From NCBI GenBank assembly GCA_039519185.1, contig CM076849.1, forward strand, positions 104,860,077 to 104,924,076: DNA of 64,000 bases. The letters are read 5' to 3'. The translations under genes were made by a program, and so were the position numbers. The DNA is from Astragalus membranaceus. Lineage: Eukaryota; Streptophyta; Magnoliopsida; Fabales; Fabaceae. Below the pieces are notes generated by a model. It did no database searches and had not been told where the DNA came from. It saw nothing but the letters and a program-made list of their open reading frames with translations. Positions 44,832-55,270 of the stretch are shown here, one piece after another. Position 1 is the first letter of the stretch. The number at the start of each line of letters is the position of its first letter.

Positions 44832-45586
44832 CTAACAAACATAGGAGCTAGCCATCACTGCAGCAAGTTCAAGCCCACCAATCAAAGCATTCCAAGATAT
44901 GATATTCTTGTGGTGCATCCTGTCAAAAATACACCGATCATTTTCCATCCTACCCCATTTGCTATAGAAGGCAACAAGTGATGCGTTCACGATCACATCT
45001 GTGCCAAAACCATGATGAAATAATGCAACATGAGCTTGTTTCACGTGATCTAATGATTAATTTTCCACAAATTCTTATCACTATTGAAATAGTGAAATGG
45101 TCTATTTTAGCACCATTATCAACCATCTCACAGTGTAAACCAACCTCACTATAACCAAAAAGGGCATTGCCAGCAATAATGGAATTCCAAGTTACAGTCG
45201 TCTTCTCCGACATTTGATCAAAAACACATTGAGCATCTTCAATGCTACCAGATTTGTTGTACATGTCAATCAATGCACAAGCTACAAAAGCATTTCCACT
45301 CACTGCCGTTTCCAAAACACATGTATGAATTTGTTTTCCAACCTCAATAGAACCGAATCCATTCGATGCACAAATAATGGTGACGAAAGTGCAAGGGCTA
45401 CTGATGCTTATTTCTGGTATGAGCAGACAGAACCGTAGCCCATGATACAACATCCCTGTAAAGCATTTCATCAAATAAATGGTGTGCTTGATTAACTCCA
45501 AAGCATTTAAAATCGAAATCACTTAGGTTCAGAACTTCAAATGTGACACTGTCTATGAACTGAACATTGCGATGGAGCTGTGTCAT
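44832..45586 (-). pseudogene. PLS-class pentatricopeptide-repeat (PPR) protein pseudogene
   Basis: Minus-strand fragments in three frames. The first is HHLFDEMLYRDVVSWATVLS. The second has VGKQIHTCVLETAVSGNAFV, LIDMYNKSGSIEDAQCVFDQ and MSEKTTVTWNSIIAG. The third has VKQAHVALFHHGFGTDVIVN and YSKWGRMENDRCIFDRMHHK, ending NIISWNALIGG. These are successive P, L and S repeats of an organelle RNA-editing type PPR protein. The order resembles Arabidopsis EMB3141/At5g50390 as I remember it. The N-terminus and the E/DYW C-terminus are missing; the 3' end is cut by the Ogre-like LTR at 44827. Its 5' side runs into a Copia leader. Confidence 0.85.
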
Positions 45587-46311
45587 AAAAATATTCCAAA
45601 ATCACGAGCATCAAATCAAAGGAACTGATTCACGAAGCAAAGAAGAAAATCGTGAAACTGAATCGCACAAAGAAGATCTCAACGATGGCAGAACAACGAT
45701 ACGCAAAACGAATTGAACAAAACAGAAATTGATTCACAAGATAGGATGAACACAAGAAATCAGATTCAAAAATCAAAGATGCACAGATCAAGAAACAAAG
45801 GAACGACGATGAAGCAGAATCGAATCATCAACGGAGAACACGAAATAAGCGAAAACACAGCAAATGAGAAAACTAATGACAGAAATAAAATCGAAAATCA
45901 TCAAAGGTAATTGATCTTGAGCATCATCAGAAAACAAAAGCATGAATCTGAAAGCAAATCGGATCTGAAGAAATAAATGTGAAAACGGAACTGATGCAAA
46001 ATACCAAAAGGAATTTCTCAAAGCAAACACAAAAAAATAGAGAAAAAAATGGAAAAAGCAAAACTAATAAAATAATAGAAAGAATGCACCTGAATCTACG
46101 GAGGATACCATGTTTGCTGTGATATCATGTTGAAAAACATGGCATCCATGAAAATTAGAGAGAAAAACTTTAAAAGTCCATTATATCAAAAGTGGTGAAA
46201 TATTACAAATGACTATGGTTAGGTCATAAATGAGTCTATCATCTACCTTATATACTAACCAACTAATGAGCCTTATTACTAGCTAATGGGCTTACTATCT
46301 ATATTTTAACA
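45587..46311 (-). mobile_element. Copia-type 5' LTR, PBS and leader directly upstream of the PPR fragment
   Basis: Minus strand: 201-bp LTR TGTTAAAATATAGATAGTAA...CAGCAAACA (46311-46111) with a TATA (GTATATAAGG) near 46250. It is followed at once by TGGTATCCTCCGTAG as PBS (46110-46096). The next 500 bp (46095-45590) look like an untranslated leader, and the PPR frame starts at 45586 on the same strand. The 3' LTR and a target duplication are not seen. Confidence 0.7.
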
Positions 46312-46610
46312 AGGTGCGTGGAATTCCACGACCTCCGGATAAGGGTTCCAGAGAGCTCTTCTACTTTGTAACCTCTCTTAGTCAGTTCTTCGCTGATCCT
46401 AAAGGTCTTTCCTAGTTTGCTCCGAACTCGCCTTCTTGAACTCCCTTTTTGAATATCATCAGACACACCTTCTTGTTAAATCTCATGATGAGGAGAAATT
46501 ATATCAAAGACCATAAAAAAGCATTTATGCACTACTTGTTGCTTATTAACAAGATGATGCCACATATCACTAATCCATTGCTAATGGTTCTCACTTAGTA
46601 GATGAGGTGC
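46312..46610. other. Unassigned stretch
   Basis: No motif recognised. It contains a possible target flank of the Copia LTR (AGGTGCGTGG) and otherwise ordinary AT-rich sequence. Confidence 0.5.
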
Positions 46611-47249
46611 ACCGTGGTTTTATTGATAAGTTCAGCGATAGCGATATGGTGATGTTGACTCTCGAGTTCAAATTTGATTGTAATTGTACATTCATATTAA
46701 GTGTTCATTGATTGGAAGAGAAGGTGAAAAAAAGTAATAAAAAAGGAAACTGAATAAAAATATTAAGGGTGTTTAAACTCTAACCAATTTAAACAAAAAT
46801 CACAAACCAAACCAAACAAAATCAAAAACCATACAAACCGCTTTGGTTCGAATCTATTTGGGCAAATTTCTCTACCAACCTATCGGCTCAGTTCGTTTGC
46901 GGTTTTATTACCTACAGTCAAACCAAACTAAAACGAACCACCGATATTATTGAAGGGTAAAATATGTTTAGTCCCTACAAAATTGGGACCTTCTAAGTTT
47001 AGTCCCTACATTACGGAAATGGGCGTTTTCGTCCCTAACTTATTTTTCCGTTTTCATTATTATTCCCTGACATTAATTATTGCTGAGTGGACAAACATAA
47101 TGCTGATGTGGTATTGCCTGGGTGACATTTTTACTGACGTGACTTTCCATGTAGCTTTTTTATTTTATTAATTTTGACATCTTCCGCGGACAAACCCAGG
47201 AGAAGATTCACTCATTCTTCAGCGGACAAACCCATGAGAAGATTCACTC
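46611..47249 (+). repeat. Segmental duplication, copy 1 (contains the left end of a MULE)
   Basis: Matches 48506-49139 at a constant offset of 1895 bp until a small indel near 47200. It includes the MULE flank ATTATTGAA (46946-46954) and about 295 bp of MULE left end from 46955. The MULE's right end is missing here, so this copy is a truncated duplicate. Confidence 0.92.
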
Positions 47250-47747
47250 GATTTTTGTGGTAGTTAATATTTCTCTCTTCAAACCTCTTCTTCTTCTCCG
47301 GTGCTCTTCTCCATTTCTGAACCTCATGGACTCGTTCCTAGAATCGCAGTATATACAGCATCTTACCTTTTCTCTTTTTTTTATTTAAATTCGTTAAATT
47401 TGAGCCAAGCCCGTTTAAACCCACCTGAATAAATCGCTAACCTGTTAAACCGGAACCTCCAAACTCGAATCAGTAGCTGGTCGGAAATGGGTCGTTCATA
47501 CGACATCTCGGTTTGAACTGGATTTGCCATTTCCAACCCGAATCCGACTAATCCGACCGTTTGTCCAGCCCTAATTAAGAAGGGGGCCCAACTTTATTGG
47601 TCAACTGACCTCTCGTTTATAAAACTTTGCTTTTACATACCATCCTCTAGTAAGGACAACTTCCACGAGATAATTATACTTGCACGTGTGACGATGGCCT
47701 CAAACTCGTGTAATAATCTTAGGGGGGCTTCCTTGATTCAATTCTAC
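47250..47747. other. Unassigned stretch
   Basis: Pyrimidine-rich (TCTCTTCAAACCTCTTCTTC) then a low-complexity stretch with AACCCGAATCCGAC-like pseudo-repeats. No gene or TE edge recognised. Confidence 0.5.
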
Positions 47748-47750
47748 TTA

Positions 47751-48488
47751 GTGTATGTTTGGTTGCACGTTGGGATGAAGCAAACGTACGATTAGAGGGC
47801 GGGAAGCACTTCTGTCATGTTTGGTTCTTCATTTCTTGAGATTCTCATCGTACGGTAGGGCTCTAAACTCACGGCAACAGTGAAGCAACATTTTGTAGCT
47901 TCCACGGCAAACACAAATCGATTCTGAAATTTGTAGTTTATTATCTTTGATCTATTCCTTGATTGCCGTTGTTTCTGGGCGTTTTTGATGTGGTAGAAAA
48001 ACCAGATCTGTTTCCTGTGTTTCTTCTGCGTGTACCCATAGGTTAGGGATAACTTGAATATTAGGCTGGAACTTTGTTAGGCTTGCTCTTTTTTTGGTTA
48101 CACGTTGGGCTTGCTCTTCATAAATAGATATCTATTTTTTTAAACAGTCTTGATAAAAGTTGTGTTATTATAAAAATAAAGTTGTATAATCCCACTTTAT
48201 TTTTATAATTATGGGTAGAGAAGAAGAGAAAAAGAAATAGGAAAAAGGGAGGAATAAAGTTGTATAATCCCCCTTTTAATTTTATGTTGATATCCATTTT
48301 TGTAATTTTACACCCAAAAGCACTTTTGATCTTATCTATCCAAACAACAATGATTGGTGAAACTCACTTTTCAGTAAATGTATCCAAACAAAAATCACGA
48401 TAAATTCAACTCACTTTTAACTAAACTCAATTCTGCAAACACAATTTTGTCAAACTCAATTTTGCTCGCCGTGCAACAAAACATACAC
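47751..48488. mobile_element. PIF/Harbinger-like non-autonomous element
   Basis: 738 bp with inverted ends GTGTATGTTTGGTTGCACG and CGTGCAACAAAACATACAC, and TTA target duplications (47748-47750, 48489-48491). No transposase. The interior has repeated AACTCACTTTT/CCAAACAA motifs near the right end. Confidence 0.85.
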
Positions 48489-48505
48489 TTATTAGAAGTT
48501 GTCCC

Positions 48506-49139
48506 ACTGTGGTTTTATTGATAAGTTCAGCGATAGCGATATGATAATGTTGACTCTCGAGTTCAAATTTGATTGTAATTGTACATTCATATTAAGTGTT
48601 CATTGATCGGAAGAGAAGGTGAAAAAAAGTAATAAAAAAGGAAACTGAATAAAAATATTAAGGGTGTTTAAACTCTAACCAATTTAAACAAAAATCACAA
48701 ACCAATCCAAACAAAATCAAAAACCACACAAACCGCTTTGGTTCGAATCTATTTGGGCAAATTTCTCTACCAACCTATCGGCTCAGTTCGTTTGTGGTTT
48801 TATTACCTACAGTCAAACCAAACTAAAACGAACCACCGATATTATTGAAGGGTAAAATATGTTTAGTCCCTACAAAATTGGAACCTTCTAAGTTTAGTCC
48901 CTACATTACGGAAATGGGCGTTTTCGTCCCTAACTTATTTTTCCGTTTTCATTATTATTCCCTGACGTTAATTATTGCTGAGTGGACAAACATAATAGTG
49001 ACGTGGTATTGCCTGGGTCACATTTTTACTGACGTGACTTTCCATCTGGCTTTTTTATTTTATTAATTTTGACATCTTCTGCGGACAAACCCAGGAGAAG
49101 ATTCACTTCAGCGGACAAACCCAGGAGAAGATTCACTCA
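48506..49139 (+). repeat. Segmental duplication, copy 2
   Basis: Partner of 46611-47249. In this copy the MULE starting at 48850 is complete. Confidence 0.92.
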
Positions 49140-50035
49140 TTCTTTGACATCTTCCGTCATTCTTCTCTCATTCTTTGACATCTTCACTCTTTTCTTCATC
49201 TTCCCTCATTTTCTATAATTCCTAATCTCTGATCCTTGTGCTGATTTGGAAGGCAGCTGTATGAAAATAAATAAAAAAGCATCCCTAATCCCTTAATCCC
49301 ATTTTCTATAAAGATTCATTGCATAATAAACATCCCTAATCCCTTAATCCCATTTTCCTCTCCTCTTTGTTCATCGAACTACTTCATCGCATACGATAGT
49401 GGTTTCTGCATCGATCTGCTTCCTCTCCTCCTTCTTCATCGATCTTTCTTCAGACTCGGTTTCTGTAAAGCCCAAACGTTTCGAGGAGTTTGGGGGCGGT
49501 GAGGACGACGACATACTGAGCAGCACCGTCCTGTACGACGTCGTTGCGGCGGAGAAGAGTGAAGGTGAAGGGTCGTGGAGGTGCCGACAATTAGTGATGA
49601 CGTGGCCATGAAAGGGAAGGAGATGATGTGGTTGAGATGGTTGATAACTGACAAAAGAGAAGTGAAGTGTTGAGTTGAGTTTAGTGTGACTCAGTGAGAG
49701 AGCATTGTCCTCCTAATGATTGAGCAAGAATCTGCAGAAAACGATGAAGGAGATGAAGATCAAAGTGAGATTAGGGATTTGATTTTTTTTTGATTAAACT
49801 GAAATAATAAATTAAAAAAAAAGTGAGTTACCATGCCACATTGACGCCACATTAATTAAAATGTACATGTGGCGTGCCCAGTCAGCATTTTGTTAGCCTA
49901 ATCAGCATAATTTAACGCCAGTGACTAATAATGGAAACAGAAAAATAAGTTGGGGACGTAAACGCCTATTTCTATAATGTAGGGACTAAATTTAGAAGGT
50001 CCCAATTTTGTAGGGACCAAAAACATATTTTACCC
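48850..50035. mobile_element. Non-autonomous Mutator-like element (MULE) with long TIRs
   Basis: 1,186 bp. Left end GGGTAAAATATGTTTAGTCC and right end (reverse complement) GGGTAAAATATGTTTTTGGT stay similar for about 140-160 bp. Exact 9-bp target duplications ATTATTGAA lie at 48841-48849 and 50036-50044. Both TIR length and TSD size are MULE hallmarks. No transposase; the interior has short tandem repeats (CGGACAAACCCAGGAGAAGA) and no recognised captured gene. Confidence 0.95.
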
Positions 50036-50044
50036 ATTATTGAA

Positions 50045-50482
50045 AAAAGATAGAAATAATCTAGTAATAGATTTTTCCTTATTCCAAATTTTATTGTTTT
50101 TTCATTTATCTCTTAGTGAAAGCAAAGTTGTTGGCCGCACAGAGTAATCCATGCGTATAGTAAGTTATATTTTTCAAAATATATTTATATTCATCATATT
50201 TTTTAGAATAAAATTTTCAGAATATGTTAGTCATTTTAGAATATATTTTCACAATTGCGCTTTTTCAGATTATATTTTCTTCGGCTCGTTATAAACTAAA
50301 TTATCCAATCCAATCCAAACTGTATTTGTTTAGATTGGTTCAAATTTGTTTTGGAAAACCATCCAAACCAAACTGTATGTTGTTTTCCTCTTCAGATTAG
50401 ATGACATGTTGCTTCCAAACCAAACCAAATTGCACCATGAGCAAATGTAAAAAAGATATTATCCGACATCTTTCTAGATATC

Positions 50483-50551
<69 letters not shown>

Positions 50552-50841
50552 CACAAAAGTTTTTTTTTTCATAAATAAAGTTTAAGGAAGCGGGCTCTCT
50601 TTGTACAATATGCAATGAATCCTTAACAATAAGACCCCACGTTTGTTCGCTGTAATACACAAAAATTACGCACACACTGAATTTTTTTTGGTAACGAAGC
50701 ACACATTGAATTGCCACATTATAGTGCATAAAGTGCATGTATCCACCACACAAAATAAATGCACATACAGCCAATATTGTTTGGATCGCTAGTGTATGTA
50801 TTTTCTTATTCGACAGTACTACTATGGACTAATGAAGGTGA
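50045..50841. other. Unassigned AT-rich stretch with (AT)n microsatellite
   Basis: AT-rich sequence with an (AT)n run of about 62 bp at 50488-50549 and AAACCAAACTG/TTGGTTTGG-like motifs. No gene recognised. Confidence 0.6.
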
Positions 50842-51048
50842 ACGCTCCCACAAAATCTTGATGAGGACATAGAGCACCAAAATGCCATTCAAAGCTTAGG
50901 AGGTCCAATGACTAGGGCAAGGTCAAAGAGAGTCCAAGAAGGCTTAGTCCAATTCATGACTAAGACCATTGCAAAAGAGGGCAACAATGTAATTGCACCA
51001 AAAACGATGCTCGTGATACAAGCTATGGAGGAGGCGCAATTTGCATGA
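50842..51048 (+). pseudogene. C-terminal end of a Ty3/gypsy polyprotein
   Basis: A 68-codon frame reading GGPMTRARSKRVQEGLVQFM, then TKTIAKEGNNV, and a stop at 51046-51048. The GPMTRAR.K motif is a common C-terminus of plant gypsy polyproteins. The integrase and chromodomain expected upstream are missing. Confidence 0.65.
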
Positions 51049-52276
51049 CAAAGGCGCCAAATTTATTTCATTTTATTAAATAAAAAGTGCATGTGACCAA
51101 TTGATTTATTTGGGACCAAGGCACTAAGTTATTTCATTACAAGTTATTTTTTTAGTGTGTTTAATCCACTTCAAGTGGTGTGTGTGTGGCGCATATTTGT
51201 GTGAATTGATGGCGTCAACAAACTTGCTGATCAAGGAAGGCAAACTTGCTAACCAAGCAAACTTGCTAATCAAGAAAGGAAATCAAAGGAAAAAGAAATT
51301 GCGAGATCCTAATCATTAATGGTGCATTCAATGCCAAATCAACTAGGATATTTTCTTAATTGTTTTGACTAGTATTCTTGTAATTTTTGGGTACCCTTTA
51401 TTTCTTTTCCTTTGTATTCAGCAAGAACCTCCCTTATTATAAATAGGGAGTTTAAGTGTCAATGAAATTTTAGAAAGACTTTATCAAAGATTTTGAGTTC
51501 ATACTCTTTGGTTCTGGATTGGACCAGTTTATTTCGATCTTATCAAGAATTCTTTTTCTTGTGGTGATCCTCACACTCATAGGCTTATCCCTGTCTTGGA
51601 TTAGACTAAGGTGGCGCCCCTAACCTAAACACCATCTTCTTCCCGAATTCAGCAACCGAATTTATTCTTTCCGTTAGTGCCGAAACTATCCCTAAATTCC
51701 CCATCCCTAAACCCACGAAATTCTTCACTCCCCCTTTCCCCTTTGTTTATCCTTTTTACACCTAAAAACACAAAAATATAATTTGCAACCAGAATCTATA
51801 TTGAAAATCAAAAGAATGGCCACTTCCCACAACAAGGAGGCCATCAATACTGCTCCGGATTGAGCCAAGCACAATCCATACAAAAGGCGCCCAAATCCAA
51901 CACTGGAACTAGCCCATACTTCAGCCGCGGGGTGACACTAAGATCGACGACTAGGATCGGCCCTGTCTAATTCTACGGCCTAGATTTAACCAAGGCTAAG
52001 GGCCGGCGACCCCGTTACCACGTCTATAAATACGATGCCATCCTCAGAAATCAGGTAAGCTTTGCTCATTTGTACCCCCCCTTGACTTCTGATTGCTGAT
52101 TTTGACATCGGAGTGTCTGCAGGTACCCACCATCAATCCGACCTCAAGCTCGAAAGGAGCGATTTCAACAACACTACCAACTGCAATCCCGGATTCCTAT
52201 CTTGGAGCAAGATACTGAACGTTCGCGACCACAGTGGGAGTGTATCATTAGCTCTCCCTAGACTCACGTCCTTTCC
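51049..52276 (+). mobile_element. LTR-like remnants of Ty3/gypsy elements
   Basis: 51049-51660 resembles an LTR after a pol end, with TATA (ATTATAAATAGGG, about 51438-51450) and a CT-rich start region. 51860-52225 resembles the R/U5 end of a Tat-like LTR (TCTATAAATACG near 52023, CATCGGAGTGTCTGCAGGTACC near 52110), with GCGACCACAGTGGGAG near 52223 as a possible decayed PBS. LTR edges are not defined. Confidence 0.45.
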
Positions 52277-52810
52277 ATGGCTCCTCGAGGTCGACCACCT
52301 AATCGAGGTCAATCTCGGCCGCGAAGCATTATTGAGGCACTACCCCGATTGGATCAGACTCCTGAGGGGCAAGTTCTGCCTCTCCCTGAGGAGGCAAAGC
52401 GATCTGCACCATTACCACCGATCGGCGAGGCCATCCTGGTCCCAGGCAGGCGGTGAACTAGCTATTGGATATCTTAGACTGCCGAAGCAAAGACATGGCA
52501 CAACAGGAAGCACAGCTAACTCAGATGGAGGAAGAAGTCGCAGCTGTCCGAGCTAACACCATTGCAGTATCAAGGCGGGCCCGCACCAAGTCTCCAACAC
52601 AACAGACTGTGGTGTTGAAACGTCATTGCTCTCCACTTCGGCGCCGATTTGTTCACATGCATAATGTCCACCAATTTGTAGTACGTCAGGGAGGCCGAGG
52701 CCGAGGATCTCGGAGTCCACGAACCTCCCCGAGCTCAAGTCCAAGACAAAGTTCTTCTTTCGGTTCCTCTTCATCCCATAGTCGATGTCTTCGATGGGAG
52801 AAGACCCCTC
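52277..52810 (+). pseudogene. Ty3/gypsy gag N-terminal fragment
   Basis: ATG at 52277 opens MAPRGRPPNRGQSRPRSIIE. After a stop near 52455 the reading continues in another frame with DMAQQEAQLTQMEEEVAAVR (helical) and an RS/RG-rich stretch (RQGGRGRGSRSPRTSPSSSP). It is interrupted by CACTA 3 at 52811; 21 further bases lie at 59115-59135 before the chromovirus LTR. Capsid and zinc-knuckle parts are missing. Confidence 0.6.
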
Positions 52811-53373
52811 CACTACAAGAAAAATTGGACTTTGCGGCTGGCAAAATCCGCCGCAAAAGCCAAATTTGCGGTAGAATTTTGCCGCCGGTCGCCAGCTCGA
52901 AGCAAACGCTTTGCGGCGGATTATCCGCCGCACGTTTGAGGCGGATTTAGTAGCGCCGCAAATTCCGCCGGAACTTTGCGGCGGATAATCCGCCGGAAAA
53001 GGGACAAATTTTTACCGCAAAATATCCGCCGGAAAGTTCCCAATATCCGCCGCAAAGTATCCACCGCAAAGTACTCGTTATCCGCCGCAAAGTACCCGTT
53101 TTATTTAAAAAAAATAAATATAATTTTTTTTAAAACCACGTTTTACTTAAAATTCCGCCGCAAAGTCCAAATATCCGCCGCAAAGTACCCTTTTTTTTTA
53201 AAAAAAAAAAAAATTTTAAAATATAAATATTATTTTTTTAAAAAAAATCGTTTTAATTAAAAAAATATATTATTGTATTAATTTTTTTTAATTATTGATA
53301 AAAAAATAAAATCCAATAACTAATTAATTTATAATTTAAAAAAATAAAAATTGGGAAAAGCAGTAAAATATTA

Positions 53374-53802
53374 TCACCAAAAAAATATCCATACAACGTC
53401 AGATATCATTCCCTGATAAACATCTAACGGTTGTATTCCCCATCCTTCAGATGTCGTAGTCGCTGGATAACTACTTAACGTGTGATATACTACTTCAACC
53501 GGAACATTAACCGCAGGACTTGCAGCTACCCCTGGCGCTCCTTCCCCGTGACGACTCCATGTCCAATAATTTGGCCTAAACCCATTATTGTACAAATGAA
53601 GTCTAACTTCATGTTCAGTTTTTATAGCTCCAAATGAACATTTCAAGCACGGACATCTAATACTGCCTTGTCGCCCAAATTCTTCATGATCAATGTACTT
53701 AGCACAAAAAATAAACTCTTCTACTCCTTCTACAAAACGTCGTTTTACACCAGATCTTCCCGGATACAATCGATCATACATCCCACTACGATCCATTTTC
53801 AA
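53374..53802 (-). pseudogene. CACTA (En/Spm) transposase-associated domain fragment
   Basis: ATG at 53802; 142 codons. SGMYDRLYPGRSGVKRRFVE, FIFCAKYIDHEEFGRQGSIR, CPCLKCSFG and HLYNNGFRPNYWTWSRHGE match the N-terminal Transpos_assoc domain (MDRSWMY..R, IRCPC..C, HL...GF...Y..W..HGE). A minus-strand TATA (CCTATATATATCC, about 54527-54539) and an intron-like gap precede it. The downstream catalytic transposase exons are absent, so the product would be a DNA-binding/associated fragment at most. Confidence 0.85.
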
Positions 53803-54847
53803 GAACTATGTATACTACACTACAATATAAATAAAGAAAACTATCAATTACTTCATATTTTGATATATATTTATATATTACTCATTTTATTTTGATATTT
53901 CAATAAACTATCAATTACAAGTAACACAATTAATTTTTTGATAATGTTATATACTAATAATTTAAACATTATAAATAATAATTCCAAATTTAATTTTAAA
54001 TTTCAATTTTTATAAGACAATATATGTTAATAAAATTTATAAGTGAACTTAATAAATAAGTTTTTTCAATATAAATTATTTTGTATTATTATTGCAAACA
54101 AAATTTGTAACAAAATTTTACTATAAATAGTGAAGTAAGTAATATTTTATTAATTACTTTAACAACTAACCGTAGTGAAGAGAAGGCTCTAGCTTGAAGC
54201 TTATCCTAAACTCAAGCAGAGAGGAAAAAGGAAGAACCCAAACAATACCTAAACAAACAACAACACAATTAGTAACAAACTCATATTATTATAAAATAAT
54301 TTAAAAACGAATATAAAAAAAATAAAAAACTAAAACTATTAACTCATATCAAAAACATACTTTGAAGAAATTTCCCAATGAGAGGAGAAGACAATTCGTA
54401 GGGAGGAAGTGCTACACTTCAAAAAGAGATTTAGTAGAGAATGAGAGAATTTGGAGAGAGTAAAAGAGAAATTTTAAGAAGAGAATGAGAGGATTGTTAG
54501 AAGTGTGAAGAATGAGAAGTGGGGAATGGATATATATAGGAAAACGGAGCCAACGGTCAAAAGGAAATATCCGCCGCAAAGGCCCTTTGCGGCGGATTGT
54601 TGGTCTTTGCGGCGGATTTTGAAATTAAATATCCGCGCCTATTTTTCAAACGGGGATTTGCGGCGGATTCTGGGTCTTTGCGGCGGATATTTCAAATTAA
54701 AACACCGCGCCTTTTTTTAAAACACCCAAATATCCGCCGCAAGAACCCAAATTCCGCCGCAAATACCCAAAATATCCGCCGCAAATGCCCAAAATCCGCC
54801 GCAAATACCCAAATATCCGACGCAAATAGCCAAAATCAAAATTCACT

Positions 54848-55145
54848 ATTTAGTTAGTGTTGCCAAGATCTTGACCGTTAATTAGTATCGACACTAATCA
54901 CTATTGACTATTCAATAATCACGCAGCACTATTTAGTGTCGGCAAGATCTTGATCGTTAATTAGTGTCGACACTAATCACTATTGACTATTTAGTGTCGG
55001 CAAGATCTTGACCGTTAATTAGTGTCGGCAATATCTTGACCGTTAATTAGTGTCCAAGCTAATGACTATTCATTATTCAATAATCACGCTGCACTATTCA
55101 CTATTTAGTGTCGGCAAGATCTTGACCGTTAATTTAGTGTCGGAT
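54848..55145. repeat. Palindrome-containing tandem repeat in CACTA 3
   Basis: Four to six degenerate units of about 50-100 bp containing GTCGGCAAGATCTTGACCG (palindrome CAAGATCTTG) and TTAGTGTCGACACTAA (perfect palindrome), separated by TCACTATTGACTATT. Confidence 0.85.
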
Positions 55146-55270
55146 ATGTTGTATTATTATGAGTATTATGGTTTTTATTATTTTTTATCATTTATATATT
55201 TAATGTCTGCTACCCCTAAACAGAGACCTACGCCATTCTCTTGAAACGACACTCTCTTGAGCATTGTCGG

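Noticed and set aside
49399..49654. Open frames in the MULE interior as a captured gene
   Set aside because: Too short, no motif recognised, and open on both strands.
53374..53802. Idea that the fragment is a host zinc-binding protein
   Set aside because: The CPCLKC and HLYNNGF...YWTW..HGE pattern and its place inside CACTA ends fit the En/Spm transposase-associated domain.
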